Shown here piece after piece: positions 27,948-38,700 of a stretch of 64,000 nucleotides of DNA. The translations under genes and the position numbers were made by a program. The stretch spans positions 7,618,501 to 7,682,500 of the forward strand of contig OX439043.1 of NCBI GenBank assembly GCA_949317995.1. The letters are read 5' to 3'. Below the pieces are notes generated by a model. The model saw nothing but the letters and a program-made list of their open reading frames with translations. It made no database searches and was not told where the DNA came from. The stretch's first letter is position 1, and every line of letters starts with the position of its first letter. The DNA is from Acholoe squamosa (taxonomy: Eukaryota > Annelida > Polychaeta > Phyllodocida > Polynoidae).

Positions 27948-28590
27948 AGGGGGACATACGGTTGCCCTGCACCTCCTAGTGACTGATCTGTACAAGGTTC
28001 CCAAGTATGGAAAGTGGACGAGCCAGATTAGTGTAGTGGTTAGCACACTGGACTCCGCATGAAGGTAGTGCGGGTTCGAGTCCCGCATCTGGTGAAAAAC
28101 TTTTCACTTGGTACCTTTACATTGGCACCAGATGTGGGCGTACCTGAACCCCAGGGACAGCGCTTCTGATAAAAATGGTTGATCAGTCCCTCGGATGTCT
28201 GTTGGTGTTGAGTTCCAAGCACTTAGTGGTTGGTAACCAGCAGCGCATACGTGGATCTACTGGGGGTAGTGTCTGGCACCTCAGTGGAGGTGCTGGGGGG
28301 AGTGTCAGGCACCCCAGTGTTGATGAATAGCTGGGGGTAGTGTGTGGCACCTCAGTGCTGATGATGGCTGGGGGTAGTGTCAGGCACCCCAGTGCTTGGA
28401 TCTGGGGGGTAGTGTAGGGGGACATACGGTTGCCCTGCACCTCCTAGTGACTGATCTGTACAAGGTTCCCAAGTATGGAAAGTGGACGAGCCAGATTAGT
28501 GTAGTGGTTAGCACACTGGACTCCAGATGAAGGTAGCGCCGGTTCGAGTCCCGCATCTGGTGAAACACTTTTAACTTGGTACCTTTACAA
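27948..28590 (+). repeat. Duplicated tRNA-derived SINE with GTAGTGTCAGGCACC spacer repeats
   Basis: A block starting TGTAGGGGGACATACGGTTG at 27948 is repeated from 28410. Each ends in a 72-base tRNA-like segment (28022-28093 and 28490-28561) with an A box (TAGTGTAGTGGTTAGC), a B box (GGTTCGAGTCC), a 7-bp acceptor stem GCCAGAT/ATCTGGT and, in the first copy, a perfect T stem (GCGGG/CCCGC). The anticodon stem does not pair, so these are SINE heads, not functional tRNAs. Between the copies, GTAGTGTCAGGCACCCCAGT-like units repeat imperfectly. Confidence 0.7.
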
Positions 28591-29313
28591 TAGTACCTCG
28601 CATATAATCCGACTGTGCACCCAGCAAATATAAGACGCACCCTGATGAGTTAGTGCGTGCTAGGGCCAAATTGGTGTCACTTTAGTACTGTTCTTTTAAA
28701 TCCTGACCTGTAATGACCGCCTCAACTTTTGTGGGCCCTACAAAGTACAGGGTTCCATCCTCGCTTATAAGCCGCACCTTATACTTGAGGTATTAGTGGT
28801 ATAAAAGGGTTAAACAAATCAAGGCACCTCACTTCCAAATTAGCTAAGTACGCGGGATACTATGGCAAATTCAGCGGTAATGAAATGTCAGGGAAATCAA
28901 GACTAAAACAAACAATGCTATACCATTACCATATAAAGTATTGTTCAGAGTTATATCAAGATAGTCGAATTTTGTAAAATAGTTTTTCCATGTCGCGATT
29001 TGTACGTAGCGCCTTCAATAGGGACAGAACATATCAAACTGTTAACCATGCCTATAATGTAATTTGTCTTTCTATAATAACATGACTGACTGAATTATCA
29101 GATAATATATCAAATTTATAAGGTATTATGTTACTACTACACTATCTCTGTATCTTTCACATAGGGGCATTACTGTAAACTTGTCACTCCTACGCACACA
29201 CTCTAAAAACTTGTTACTCACCTTCTCAAGATATGCACTGGATAGTTAGATTTAGATATGAATGTAAGGTTATGTTTTCCCTATGTATGTATATGTGTAT
29301 GTATATGTGTATG

Positions 29314-29316
<3 letters not shown>

Positions 29317-29388
<72 letters not shown>
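29317..29388. repeat. (TA)n microsatellite
   Basis: About 35 TA dinucleotides after a TATG/TGTATG-rich lead-in. Confidence 0.95.
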
Positions 29389-29390
<2 letters not shown>

Positions 29391-29461
29391 TTATATTGTC
29401 AAAGAAATGGTCAGTGTGTTGACAAATGTACCATTATGCAGTCTGCATTATGTCTCCTAAC

Positions 29462-29668
29462 CATTTAAGGGCCGGTAATGCCGACCAATGGGCATGATGC
29501 ACTAATGAAGTGCTGGTGAGACCCTCTGGTAGTGTATCAACCGCCAAGGGTCGGCATGATGCATTAATGCAGGCAGCGCTGGTGACTTCCCCTACCAGGG
29601 CTGCATTTATGCATCACGCCCATTGGTCGGCATGATGCATGAATGCATCAGGGGCCCTTTAGGGATTT
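29462..29668. mobile_element. CATGATGCA foldback element, second copy
   Basis: TTTAAGGGCCGGTAATGCCG and GGCATGATGCACTAATGAAG at the left, and inverse forms (TGCATCACGCCCATTGGTCGG, then GGGGCCCTTTAGGG) at the right. Same family as 26700-26945. Confidence 0.65.
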
Positions 29669-29812
29669 AATATTCTACCACTCATGGTACTTGCACATAT
29701 GTTTAAGAAGCCAGTGTGACACTAGAGAAACTGGCAGTTTTCTTATATTGAGATTCAATTTGCACTTGCTATGTGTATTATTAAAAGTAGTTTATAACAT
29801 TATTTCCCAGAC

Positions 29813-30072
29813 AGCCCGCGTATAAGGTGCACCTAGAGTTTGAAAGTATTGCCAAAAAAAAAAAAATTCTTATCTTTTGTTCTACTGAATGGATTTTAAA
29901 AATTCAAAAAGTTATGTGCACCTAGGGTCCCCCAGACCCCTCTGGTCCACATTATGTCCTATTAGGACTTAGGGGAAGTGTAACATATCAAAAGAAATGT
30001 GTCCCCCTTGCGGATTTGGGGGTAACTAAAACCCCTCGTATAAGAAGCGCCTTATACGCGGGAGATTACAGT
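29813..30072. mobile_element. MITE with CCCGCGTATAAGG ends
   Basis: AGCCCGCGTATAAGGTGCACC at the left is matched by GCGCCTTATACGCGGGAGAT at the right. It belongs with the element in intron 1 of the ankyrin gene. Confidence 0.65.
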
Positions 30073-30561
30073 AGTCGTCCTGCCGCATCCCTCTCCCTTC
30101 CACATTTATAAGTGCTTTGTAAATACCTCTTATATGCCAAAGTCACTGTTACTGTGCTATATTCATGTTCTGTTCTATGTATTATAGAGTGATTCCAGTA
30201 TGTCTGTATTTTACTTGGTTATTCTGGGATCATTTGCTTCTAAGTGAAAGAATCTAGGACATTGTGCAATGAAAGCAAACAGTTATATTTTATTTTGGTG
30301 CTCAATTTTATTTCATGTACTTACATAGTGTTACTTTCACCTCATGTTGAATTTCTGTTAGTTTAGTATAGGTATTTGCAGTCTTAAGTTACCAGACATT
30401 TAGTCAACAATTGCACGTCAGGATACATGATGCTAACCCTGCGGGTGTGTGGACCGACCCAGTATAGGTCATCAAAGTATATGTCGCTGTATTGATATTC
30501 TTGTTTTGTTTAACAGGCATTCATGATGTATGAATTGTACATGAAGCCATTGTTAATGTTT

Positions 30562-30567
30562 AATAAA
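30562..30567 (+). terminator. Candidate polyadenylation signal
   Basis: AATAAA in GTTTAATAAATGTTGTTATA. This is a typical gene-end context, but no coding exon is near, so which transcript it would end is unclear. Confidence 0.25.
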
Positions 30568-30636
30568 TGTTGTTATAAAAAAACTATTGCCTTATTCATT
30601 ATTGATAAGGAGCAAAGCCTCAGGCACAGCAGCTAT

Positions 30637-30982
30637 TGTTATACTCGTATAAGCCGCACCCTGACTTTGGGAGAAGCTATGAACCTCACTCAAGGCTTGA
30701 AAAGTGAAGGTTTTTAATCTATATTGTTCTATGAGGTTGAATACCCTCTATATAGCCGCACCCTGACTAGCCACATTCTATAACCCCCTTGGTCATAATA
30801 GGACAAAATGGGGTCCAGGAGGGCCAAAGGTGGCCCAAGCTACCCATAGGTTTTTGAATTTTGAAAATTCATTCAGTGGAACCAAAGTTATGAATTTTTC
30901 ATTTTTTTTTTTTTGAGAATTTTCCAAAACTCTAGGTGCGCCTTATACGTGGGCTGCACCTTATACGCGGGAGATTACGGTA
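30637..30982. mobile_element. MITE of the CGTATAAGCCGCACC group
   Basis: ACTCGTATAAGCCGCACCCT at the left and CCTTATACGCGGGAGATTAC-GGTA at the right, with a second TATAGCCGCACCC inside. The ends are less well paired than in its relatives. Confidence 0.55.
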
Positions 30983-31211
30983 CTTTGTGTACTGGCCCCC
31001 CAGCGGGGGGGAGGGGGGGTACACAAAAGTTGACTGGCCACCTTGTATAAAGAATCTGCTGAAAATTAGCTATTCTGATGTATCAAAAGTGTTTCAGTGC
31101 TCATTTTTAAAACTACATATATTCATCTCCTTTGAAGTTTGATAATCTAATTAGAAGAATTACTGGCATTAAATTAAAAAAAAAAGAAAAAGATATAAAT
31201 GGAATATTGAA

Positions 31212-31754
31212 GGCCCAGGTTACACTGTAGACCTATGGGCGTTCCGTACCTCCACAATACAGGTATTGTGGAGGTACGGAACGCCCATAGGCCCGGGGGG
31301 GCACTTCAATTTTTTTTGAAACGGGTGTGTGGCTGAACCCCCGACTACCCTTACCCTTCCTAAGGGCACTTGTTCGCGGGTTTTTTCTTCCAAACCCTAC
31401 CCTTTCTAGGGAACTTTGTACATAATAGTCTTAGATTTTGCTCAAAATGTCTTAAAATGAACTTGTTTGGGAGAAAATTGTATTTTGTTCATGCTATTTT
31501 CATGAAAACTAGGAAAATATTCGTGGAATCTAAATTTTCCATGTGAATCGGGGTATTTCGCCAAAAGTTGACCCTTGCTAGGGACATTTTGCTCAAAAGT
31601 AGACCCTTGCTAGGGACATTTGTGGCTGAAACTGGAGGCTTGCTAGGGACTTTTCCTTGAAAAAGTACCCTTGCCAGCCGCACATATGTGTATACATCAC
31701 ATAGAGATTGCCCCCCCCCCCCCCGGGCCCATAGGTCTACAGTGTAGGCCCAGG
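31212..31754. mobile_element. Nested inverted-repeat element
   Basis: The outer inverted repeat pairs GGCCCAGGTTACACTGTAGA (31212) with its complement at 31727-31754. Inside the left end a perfect hairpin with 29-bp arms and a 2-base loop (31232-31291) shares the CCTATGGGC part of the outer repeat. The interior holds repeated CCCTTGCTAGGGACATTT phrases. No coding capacity. Confidence 0.75.
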
Positions 31755-32237
31755 TCTACTGGAGCATTTGGAGTCATTGTAGTTTCAAAGATTACAAGTT
31801 GGTGTCAGCACGGCAGCATTAAGTGCTGCCACCTTTCTGTAAACTTTATATTTAATGTACGGTGTGGATATCAATGGGTGACAACTTTTACTCGGTCAAC
31901 TCAAAACTTCCGGTAGTTTAGAGCTGATAATTTTTCCTGGAAAAAAAACATCAACATTCAGTTAAAAATTGGCAATCTCATCAGCCTCGGCATCACTTGT
32001 GGCGTTGTACACGGTAAGCAAGAAGGGTTGGACACAGAAATTACGGCCACTGTATCTGGATGTATGTCAATGTGTGCATGATATGCCATGAATGATCATT
32101 CAATGATTCATGGCAAGAAGCAGCTCTTGTTCTTCAAATCAATGTACTTTAAAGTTTAATAGTACCCCCCCCCCCATAAGCCTCACCCGGACTTTGCGCT
32201 GATCCTAGATCTATTTTATTTGGGATTATTTGGGTCC

Positions 32238-32470
32238 TGGTACTGTGCCTATACATGGGTAAAAAGTGACGCTGTGACGCAGGGGTTTTAAATAGTGACA
32301 CTCGGGACACAGAGGTTTTAAAAAGTGACGGACGGTGACACTAGCAAAAGTTCCCAGTACATTGTCATTGGCATATATGTAAAAAGTGACTGAGTGACGC
32401 ACCATCCCTCCTAAAAAGTGACGATGTGACATCCTAAAAATTTTGAGTACCCATGTATAGGCATGGTACT
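32238..32470. mobile_element. MITE with internal AAAAAGTGACG repeats
   Basis: TGGTACTGTGCCTATACATG at the left is matched by CATGTATAGGCATGGTACTA at the right. The interior is built from AAAAAGTGACGNTGTGACG phrases. Confidence 0.75.
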
Positions 32471-33299
32471 AGCTGCGGCTTAGAGAATTTACTGTAGGCC
32501 TAGTTCAGGTTAGACACAATGAAGCTTTGTGCAGGTTTAGATCAGTGAAATGAAGTGTAAATATCAAAATTTTTAGGGCAAAAACAACGATTTCAGGCTT
32601 TTGGGGTGCCCTTATTAGTATTAATACTTCTAATAAAGGTTTTGAGCATCTAGCCATTTATTACTCACACGTGTGCCTGGGATTCCCCTATAGGGTATCA
32701 TACTTTTTTTCTAATAGTCAATAATAGCCAAAATTATTGAAAAGACAACCCTATTTTCATGATGACTTAATTTGGTAGTACTTATTTTCATTGAGTAAAA
32801 TGATTCAGGCACGCTTTTTAACACAACTGCTAATGTAACGGCAGGGTGGAGACATCTCTAATGCAGAGTATGACGTCACAGGAGGCCAGATGCAGCCCAG
32901 TATTGACTGTACAGTATTGCCTCTCTCCATAATTACTGCTTACAAGTGTCCTTAAATCGTGCTTCCATATTTCCTTTCATATTACTAGCATCAAAGTAAT
33001 CCCATTTGGATATCCCGGGGGGGGGGGACACTCACTTTGTTTCTGATATGGTTGTGCCGCTAGACTGAGTTTCGTCTGTGTCACGGGTTGGCCGTGAATT
33101 TTGATAATTACACTTTTGTAAAGTGTTATTCAGTTCTAATTTAATGTAATCCCCAAAGGTGAGACAAAGATCTATCCAAACATATATCACTTATTGTGTA
33201 AAGATAATGTTTTCAATGTAATCCACCCTTTTGAAAAATTTCCCCTCAAAATGAATGGGGTTCGCCCAGTAGCCCTACTTTGGTAGGGCTACGAGAGTG

Positions 33300-33860
33300 G
33301 CTAGTGTGCCGCTGGACCTATGACAACCCTTACCCTTGTTAGGGGGACTTTGCCTAGAAAACTGTACTACCGTAAATTCTCTTGAATAAGCCGCGGCTTA
33401 TACCAGAATCCAAATCATAATTAGGCTTATACTATATAGTTATAGGATTGGCCCAAAGTCTGAGTGCGGCTTATTACTATATGACAGTACTAAACCACCA
33501 ATTTCCAGGCCTAATGTGCAGCCTATAATATTCTCCTAAAGTCATGGTGCGGCTTATATGAGGGGTGCGGCTTATACGAGTTTACGAATTTAGGGTATTG
33601 TTAGGGCACTTTTCACCAAAAACTATGTTTTTAAATCTGAGTGATACACTTTGTTCATGAGAATTAATGAGGTTAATGATATATATTCCTATTGAATTGA
33701 AAAACCTCCCAAAATTATGGACAATTTCATAAGATCTCTGTTATTTTGGTCCAAAGCAGATCCTTGTTAGGGGGCTTTTGGTCATAGTTTACCCTTGTTA
33801 GGGGGATTTTGGTCTGAAAATGGGATCCTTGTTACTATGTTAGGGGGATTTTGATGAAAA
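33300..33860. mobile_element. Composite repeat: CCTTGTTAGGGGG units interrupted by a TACCGTAA MITE
   Basis: CCCTTGTTAGGGGGACTTTG recurs at about 33328, 33765 and 33790, in the style of the interior of the 31212 element. A MITE from 33368 (TACCGTAAATTCTCTTGAAT) to about 33598 (CTTATACGAGTTTACGAATT) interrupts it. Confidence 0.55.
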
Positions 33861-34326
33861 AGTGCATGATAAAACGTTGCTGTACACTTTACTTTTACCA
33901 TTAAAAACATATTTTGCCTCCCATCTTGAATCTTTTTATTCAATGTTAAAATACCACAGTTATCACATTTCAGAACGATTTTGGGTGCCCAAACTGGATA
34001 ATCTGAGTGCTTATATCATAGGATGGAGGCACTGAGTTGACACTTGAATATTGACTGTTCTTTTTCTATACTGTTCTTATATATGACAGCAGCTATGACA
34101 TATCTTTGAGAGTGGTTCATACTGAAAAAGCTCAGCATGGTCCGGGATCGATTCAGGGATCTTCGGATCCAAAGTGCTTCATCCTATCCAATGGACAATG
34201 GTGCTGGGTTAGATGATTCTTATGTTTGGGATCCAATGGATACCATATAATGTTCGTATGTCAGTGAATGCAGAATGCATTCTAATGCATCCTAAAGGTG
34301 CAGACCGTGGTATAAACGCAATGTGT

Positions 34327-34433
34327 GATGATTATGCTTGCACACGTGCCTTTTAGGTACTTGATAGAGGCACTACTGCACCACCTCGTGCCTCTATCAG
34401 TACCTAAAAGGCACTAGTGCAAGCATAATCATC
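34327..34433. repeat. Long near-perfect hairpin
   Basis: Arms of about 46 bp: GATGATTATGCTTGCACACG onward at 34327 and its complement ending at 34433. Loop of about 15 bases. A few mismatches only. Confidence 0.85.
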
Positions 34434-35704
34434 ATATATTACATTCAAAATACTACCAAAATAAGTCATCATGAAAATATGGTCGTCTTTTCCTTTAAAG
34501 TACCTGCATTATCTATTAACAACAATTAGCCAATGTTGTTCTACCCATTACTGCCCATATGCATTCATTGACATTGTGAGTCTAGTGTGATAGGACCCAG
34601 CCAGGAACATATTTCGCCAGTTTGGCAACTTCATATGGCCGTGCAATTCAAAATAGCTAAAATGAACTTTCATTTGCCATTGCGATTCGGGGAGTGGCTA
34701 GCAGAATCCCTGCCACTGTGTGCTTATTAGAATGAATAAGGCCTTAAAACAAAAATTCTTGTGTTCAGGTAACATGCTCAAAAAGATTAGGGTAGGTAGG
34801 TCGGATTTTTATTTTTCTAGATTTTTTTTTTTTAAACTGTCAAAAACATAATTACCAAATCCTTTATTTTTAATTGACCAAATTAAAAAAAAAAAAAACT
34901 AAAAATGATGGTTATTTTATGTTAGTAGCATTCGTGAGGCCGTAGGCTGGCTTTAATTTGATACCAAACATATATATTGACATATATATTGGCTTTAATT
35001 TGATAACAAACCTATATATTGACATTTTTTTACATTTTTCTTTAATTTTGAGTAAAATTTACCAAAAATTTCTAAAAAAAAAAATTAGAAAAAATTTGGG
35101 TCGGGCCAAAAAATTAGGGTAGGTCGGGATACCTAAACACAACTTCTTTTTTTTTTAGGCCTAAGGTATAGTAAAAATGTATATCCTGCCTATAAGATAC
35201 ACTCAGACTTTGGACTGGCTCCAACATGAGGTGCAGGGAGGCTTTGATTCATGTATAAGAGTGTTAAAACTACAGTACTATGAATCCAATGTACTATTGG
35301 GCACATATTTGGTGATTTTAATATGCCATTTTAAGGTGCAAGAAATTTGCCACAGTGGATCTGCCATGTTAGCCATGTCACTGGATTATTGTACTGCTAA
35401 GCTCATCCTGTCATGTCTACCTGACTTTTACAGGTTTAAGTTAACAGTTTTTTTGTTTCACTTTCAGAGCGGTTGATGTCATTAGGGCGCAGATGCCATA
35501 TCATCCTGAATAACTGGCCCAGCACTTACTGATTGAGAGGGATAATTACCTCCCAGCTCTTATACATGAAAAGTGTATATTCAAGGTCTTGAAAATCACT
35601 GTTTGAGGTATATTACATGGTCCCATATACCCTGGAACTATATGAGAACAGTGCTGAAACATGTTGCCATAATCAGACTAGCTGTAAAACTGTTCTATTG
35701 GGCA

Positions 35705-35767
35705 GGTGAGCTAGGTTCAAGCTATCATCAACACACATAAAGCTAACCGTACATCATCACACTCACC
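35705..35767 (+). other. Candidate 5' untranslated exon edge of zinc-finger gene
   Basis: TTCTATTGGGCAG resembles a splice acceptor ending at about 35704. An in-frame TAA at 35744 lies between it and the start codon, so this stretch is untranslated leader and the coding start is fixed at 35768. Confidence 0.4.
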
Positions 35768-38700
35768 ATGACTAAGCGTAATCGGCAGAGCGTCCCCTGG
35801 GGCTATGATGAGCACCCGTTTGTAGCTAAGTATGGTACAAATCCTGACCACAACTATTGCAAATGTCATGTCACAGAACATGATCATGCCTACTGCAAAA
35901 GTGCCTCTCATCTCGACTCAGAGGAAACTGCCAAAATTTTTAGTTACAAAATTGTGGGAGAAAAAGGTAATTTTGGTTTATCCCAAGTCAGTGAGCGTCC
36001 TGTATTAGAATCTGATGAAGACATAGAGTATGACAGCGAGGAGGATGTAGCATTTCAAAGCGATGTGAGTAACGCATCGCTGCAGACATTCTCTGTGCAC
36101 AGAGCCAAAGAGGGGCTTGGCAAGGTGTATTCTTGTAAAGAGTGTTCCTTCTGCACCACTAAAACAGCTGTTATTAAGAACCATATGTCAATAAATCATA
36201 CACCATCTCCACCTCACAGCGACTTACAGCAAGACACGGATACAGAGAGAGATGACGGACAAAATGGCAGAAACTTTAATGTCTGTTTGCCACTAAATGA
36301 ACATTCTACCACAGCACATGTTAGCTATCATAGAGTTGAAGATAAAGAACTGCCTCAATATGAGGAAACTGAAGTCTCTGTGCCAGAAGCAGAGCTAGAT
36401 GAAAGAACTAGAGCACTAAGTGAATACTATGCAGCAAACTCTAAAGGATCTGGACCAAGAGAAGAAAAGATTTCTGTAGTATATCTTGGAGAAAATAAAA
36501 TTAAAGTTTATGTGCAACGACTAAGAGCCCCTTCTACAACACATATCAAAAACCATAGGCAGAAATCTGTAATCCACGGAGCAACAAAAGAGCTGCTTAC
36601 TCTAATACCTGCTAAAGACAACAAGGGGACAATAGATGAATGCACACAAGAAGATGCTGAACCTACACAAGCTGGCATTGAGGAAAGCATGACACCATCT
36701 GTATGCAAACAGCCAGCTGATCAACCATTGGAAGAATCATGTATATTTGACATGATCTATCCATATGTGATAAGTCAAGAAGAACTACTGATGGATGAAC
36801 CACTCATGGAGACAGTCTGCATAGAGAAGGAAAAAGGTATAGTTTCTCTATCAGAACCTGTTTCTTCTACAAATCAGACTATTCAAAATGGAGGAAAATC
36901 CAAAGTTTCTATGTTATCAGAAGAAGTATATGATTCAGCTGCTTTAGAAGGGACTGCAGATTTTGGGGTATCTTCTCAGCCAAATTCATCAAAAAGGCAA
37001 GAGTCTGGTGTTGACAGTAGTTATGGACATGTAATAGTACCCCCGGGTGGTGCATCAACAAAAAAGCAACTTTCTGCAGCCAATTCTCCCAGTGAATCAT
37101 CAAAAGGTTTGGCCAAATTGGCCTCCAAAACAAATACTATGAATCAAGCAGCAGCTAAAAGTGCTTCAGGAAAAGATGTACAGAGAGTGCCATCACATGC
37201 CAATAGACAGCACTTCACATGTGGTATATGTCGCGAACGGTGTTCGACAATGGTTGACAGAAACACTCATCTTGTTGGACATATTGGTTACTACCTATTC
37301 AAGTGCATATCTTGTGCTTTTGTATCCAATTGCTTATCTTATTTCAACAAGCATATGTCAACTCACCCAGGGATAAAGGTTAAAAGATACAACCCGGACC
37401 TAGCTTTTCAGATTCACTCATTCTCAATATGTAATGCTGGGGAAGGTATGGAGAGAATCGACATCTACATTCTAACATCTACTGATGGTGAAGACTGTGA
37501 GGCGGTGATTAGTTCATACTTACAGCACCAGGATGGGTCAGTTGACTTTGAACCCTTAACAACAGAAATTAACAGTAGAGGATCAGGCGACAAGGATAAA
37601 ATCTACCTTAGAAAACGCAGTCAAAACTGTATAAAAATAGAAAAGTACCATGCATGCTCAGTGTGCGGAGCGCCTTTCCGTCATGAAGATAAACTAAATA
37701 TCCATAGAAAGGAACATCACAAATCATCGGTTGAGGAACGGAATCAAAGTGAGAAGAAGGAAGCTAAAGCCACCCAACTTGATGTTGGGGAAACAATAAT
37801 ACCAAATATCCATAGAAAGAATCATCAAAAACCAATGTTTGAACAAAAGACAGATGTTAAGAAACAGAATCAGCGTAAGAACGAAGAAGCTGAGATCACT
37901 TGCACTAATGTTGGGAAAGTGATGACATCAACCGAATGTGAAGCACTACTGTCTAACAGAAAGAAAGAAAATGAAAAGACAGACTATGAGGAACAGAATG
38001 AGAGTAAGAAAGCAGACGCTGAGACCACCCGACTCGACATCTGGGAAACCAAGGTAACAAACAAATTCACACAGGGAGAAGATGCTGAACCCACACAAGC
38101 TGATATTGAGCAAAGAATGACACAAACTGATCAACTGTTGGAAGAGTCATGTATATTAGACATGCTATATCCATATGTGATAAATGAAGAGGAATTGCTG
38201 ATAGATAGGTCCCTGATGGAGACAGACTGGCTAGAGGACTTTAGGGATGAGAATGAATCAGACATTGATGGCAGTCCACTAAATGACTCTTCAACCCATG
38301 ATAGTGCACCCAGAAAGGTGCACAATGCTCCAGCCAAGGTGCACTGTGCTCCAGCCATGATGCACTGTACTCCAGCCAAGGTGCACTGTACTCCAGCCAA
38401 GGTGCCTGGTGCTCCAGCCAAGGTGCATGGTGCTCCCGCCAAGGTGCACTGTGCTCCAGCCAAGGTGCATGGTGCTCCCGCCAAGGTGCATGGTGCTCCT
38501 GCCAAGGTGCATGGTGCTCCCGCCAAGGTGCATGGTGCTCCCGCCAAGGTGCATGGTGCTCCCGCCAAGGTGCATGGTGCTCCCGCCAAGGTGCATGGTG
38601 CTCCTGCCAAGGTGCCTGGTACTCCAGCAAAGGTGCATGGTGCTCCCGCCAAGGTGCATGGTGCTCCCGCCAAGGTGCATGGTGCTCCTGCCAATGTGCC

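Larger units (their letters stand above)
23332..30560. other. Region without a recognised gene downstream of the ankyrin/SOCS gene
   Basis: No protein or structural RNA gene is supported. It contains the inverted-repeat elements and SINE copies listed separately. Part may be 3' UTR: AATAAA motifs occur at about 25606 and 30562. All open frames here are short and lack recognisable domains. Confidence 0.5.

Noticed and set aside
28022-28093. tRNA gene
   Set aside because: A and B boxes and acceptor stem are good, but the anticodon stem does not pair and the sequence is embedded in a duplicated SINE.
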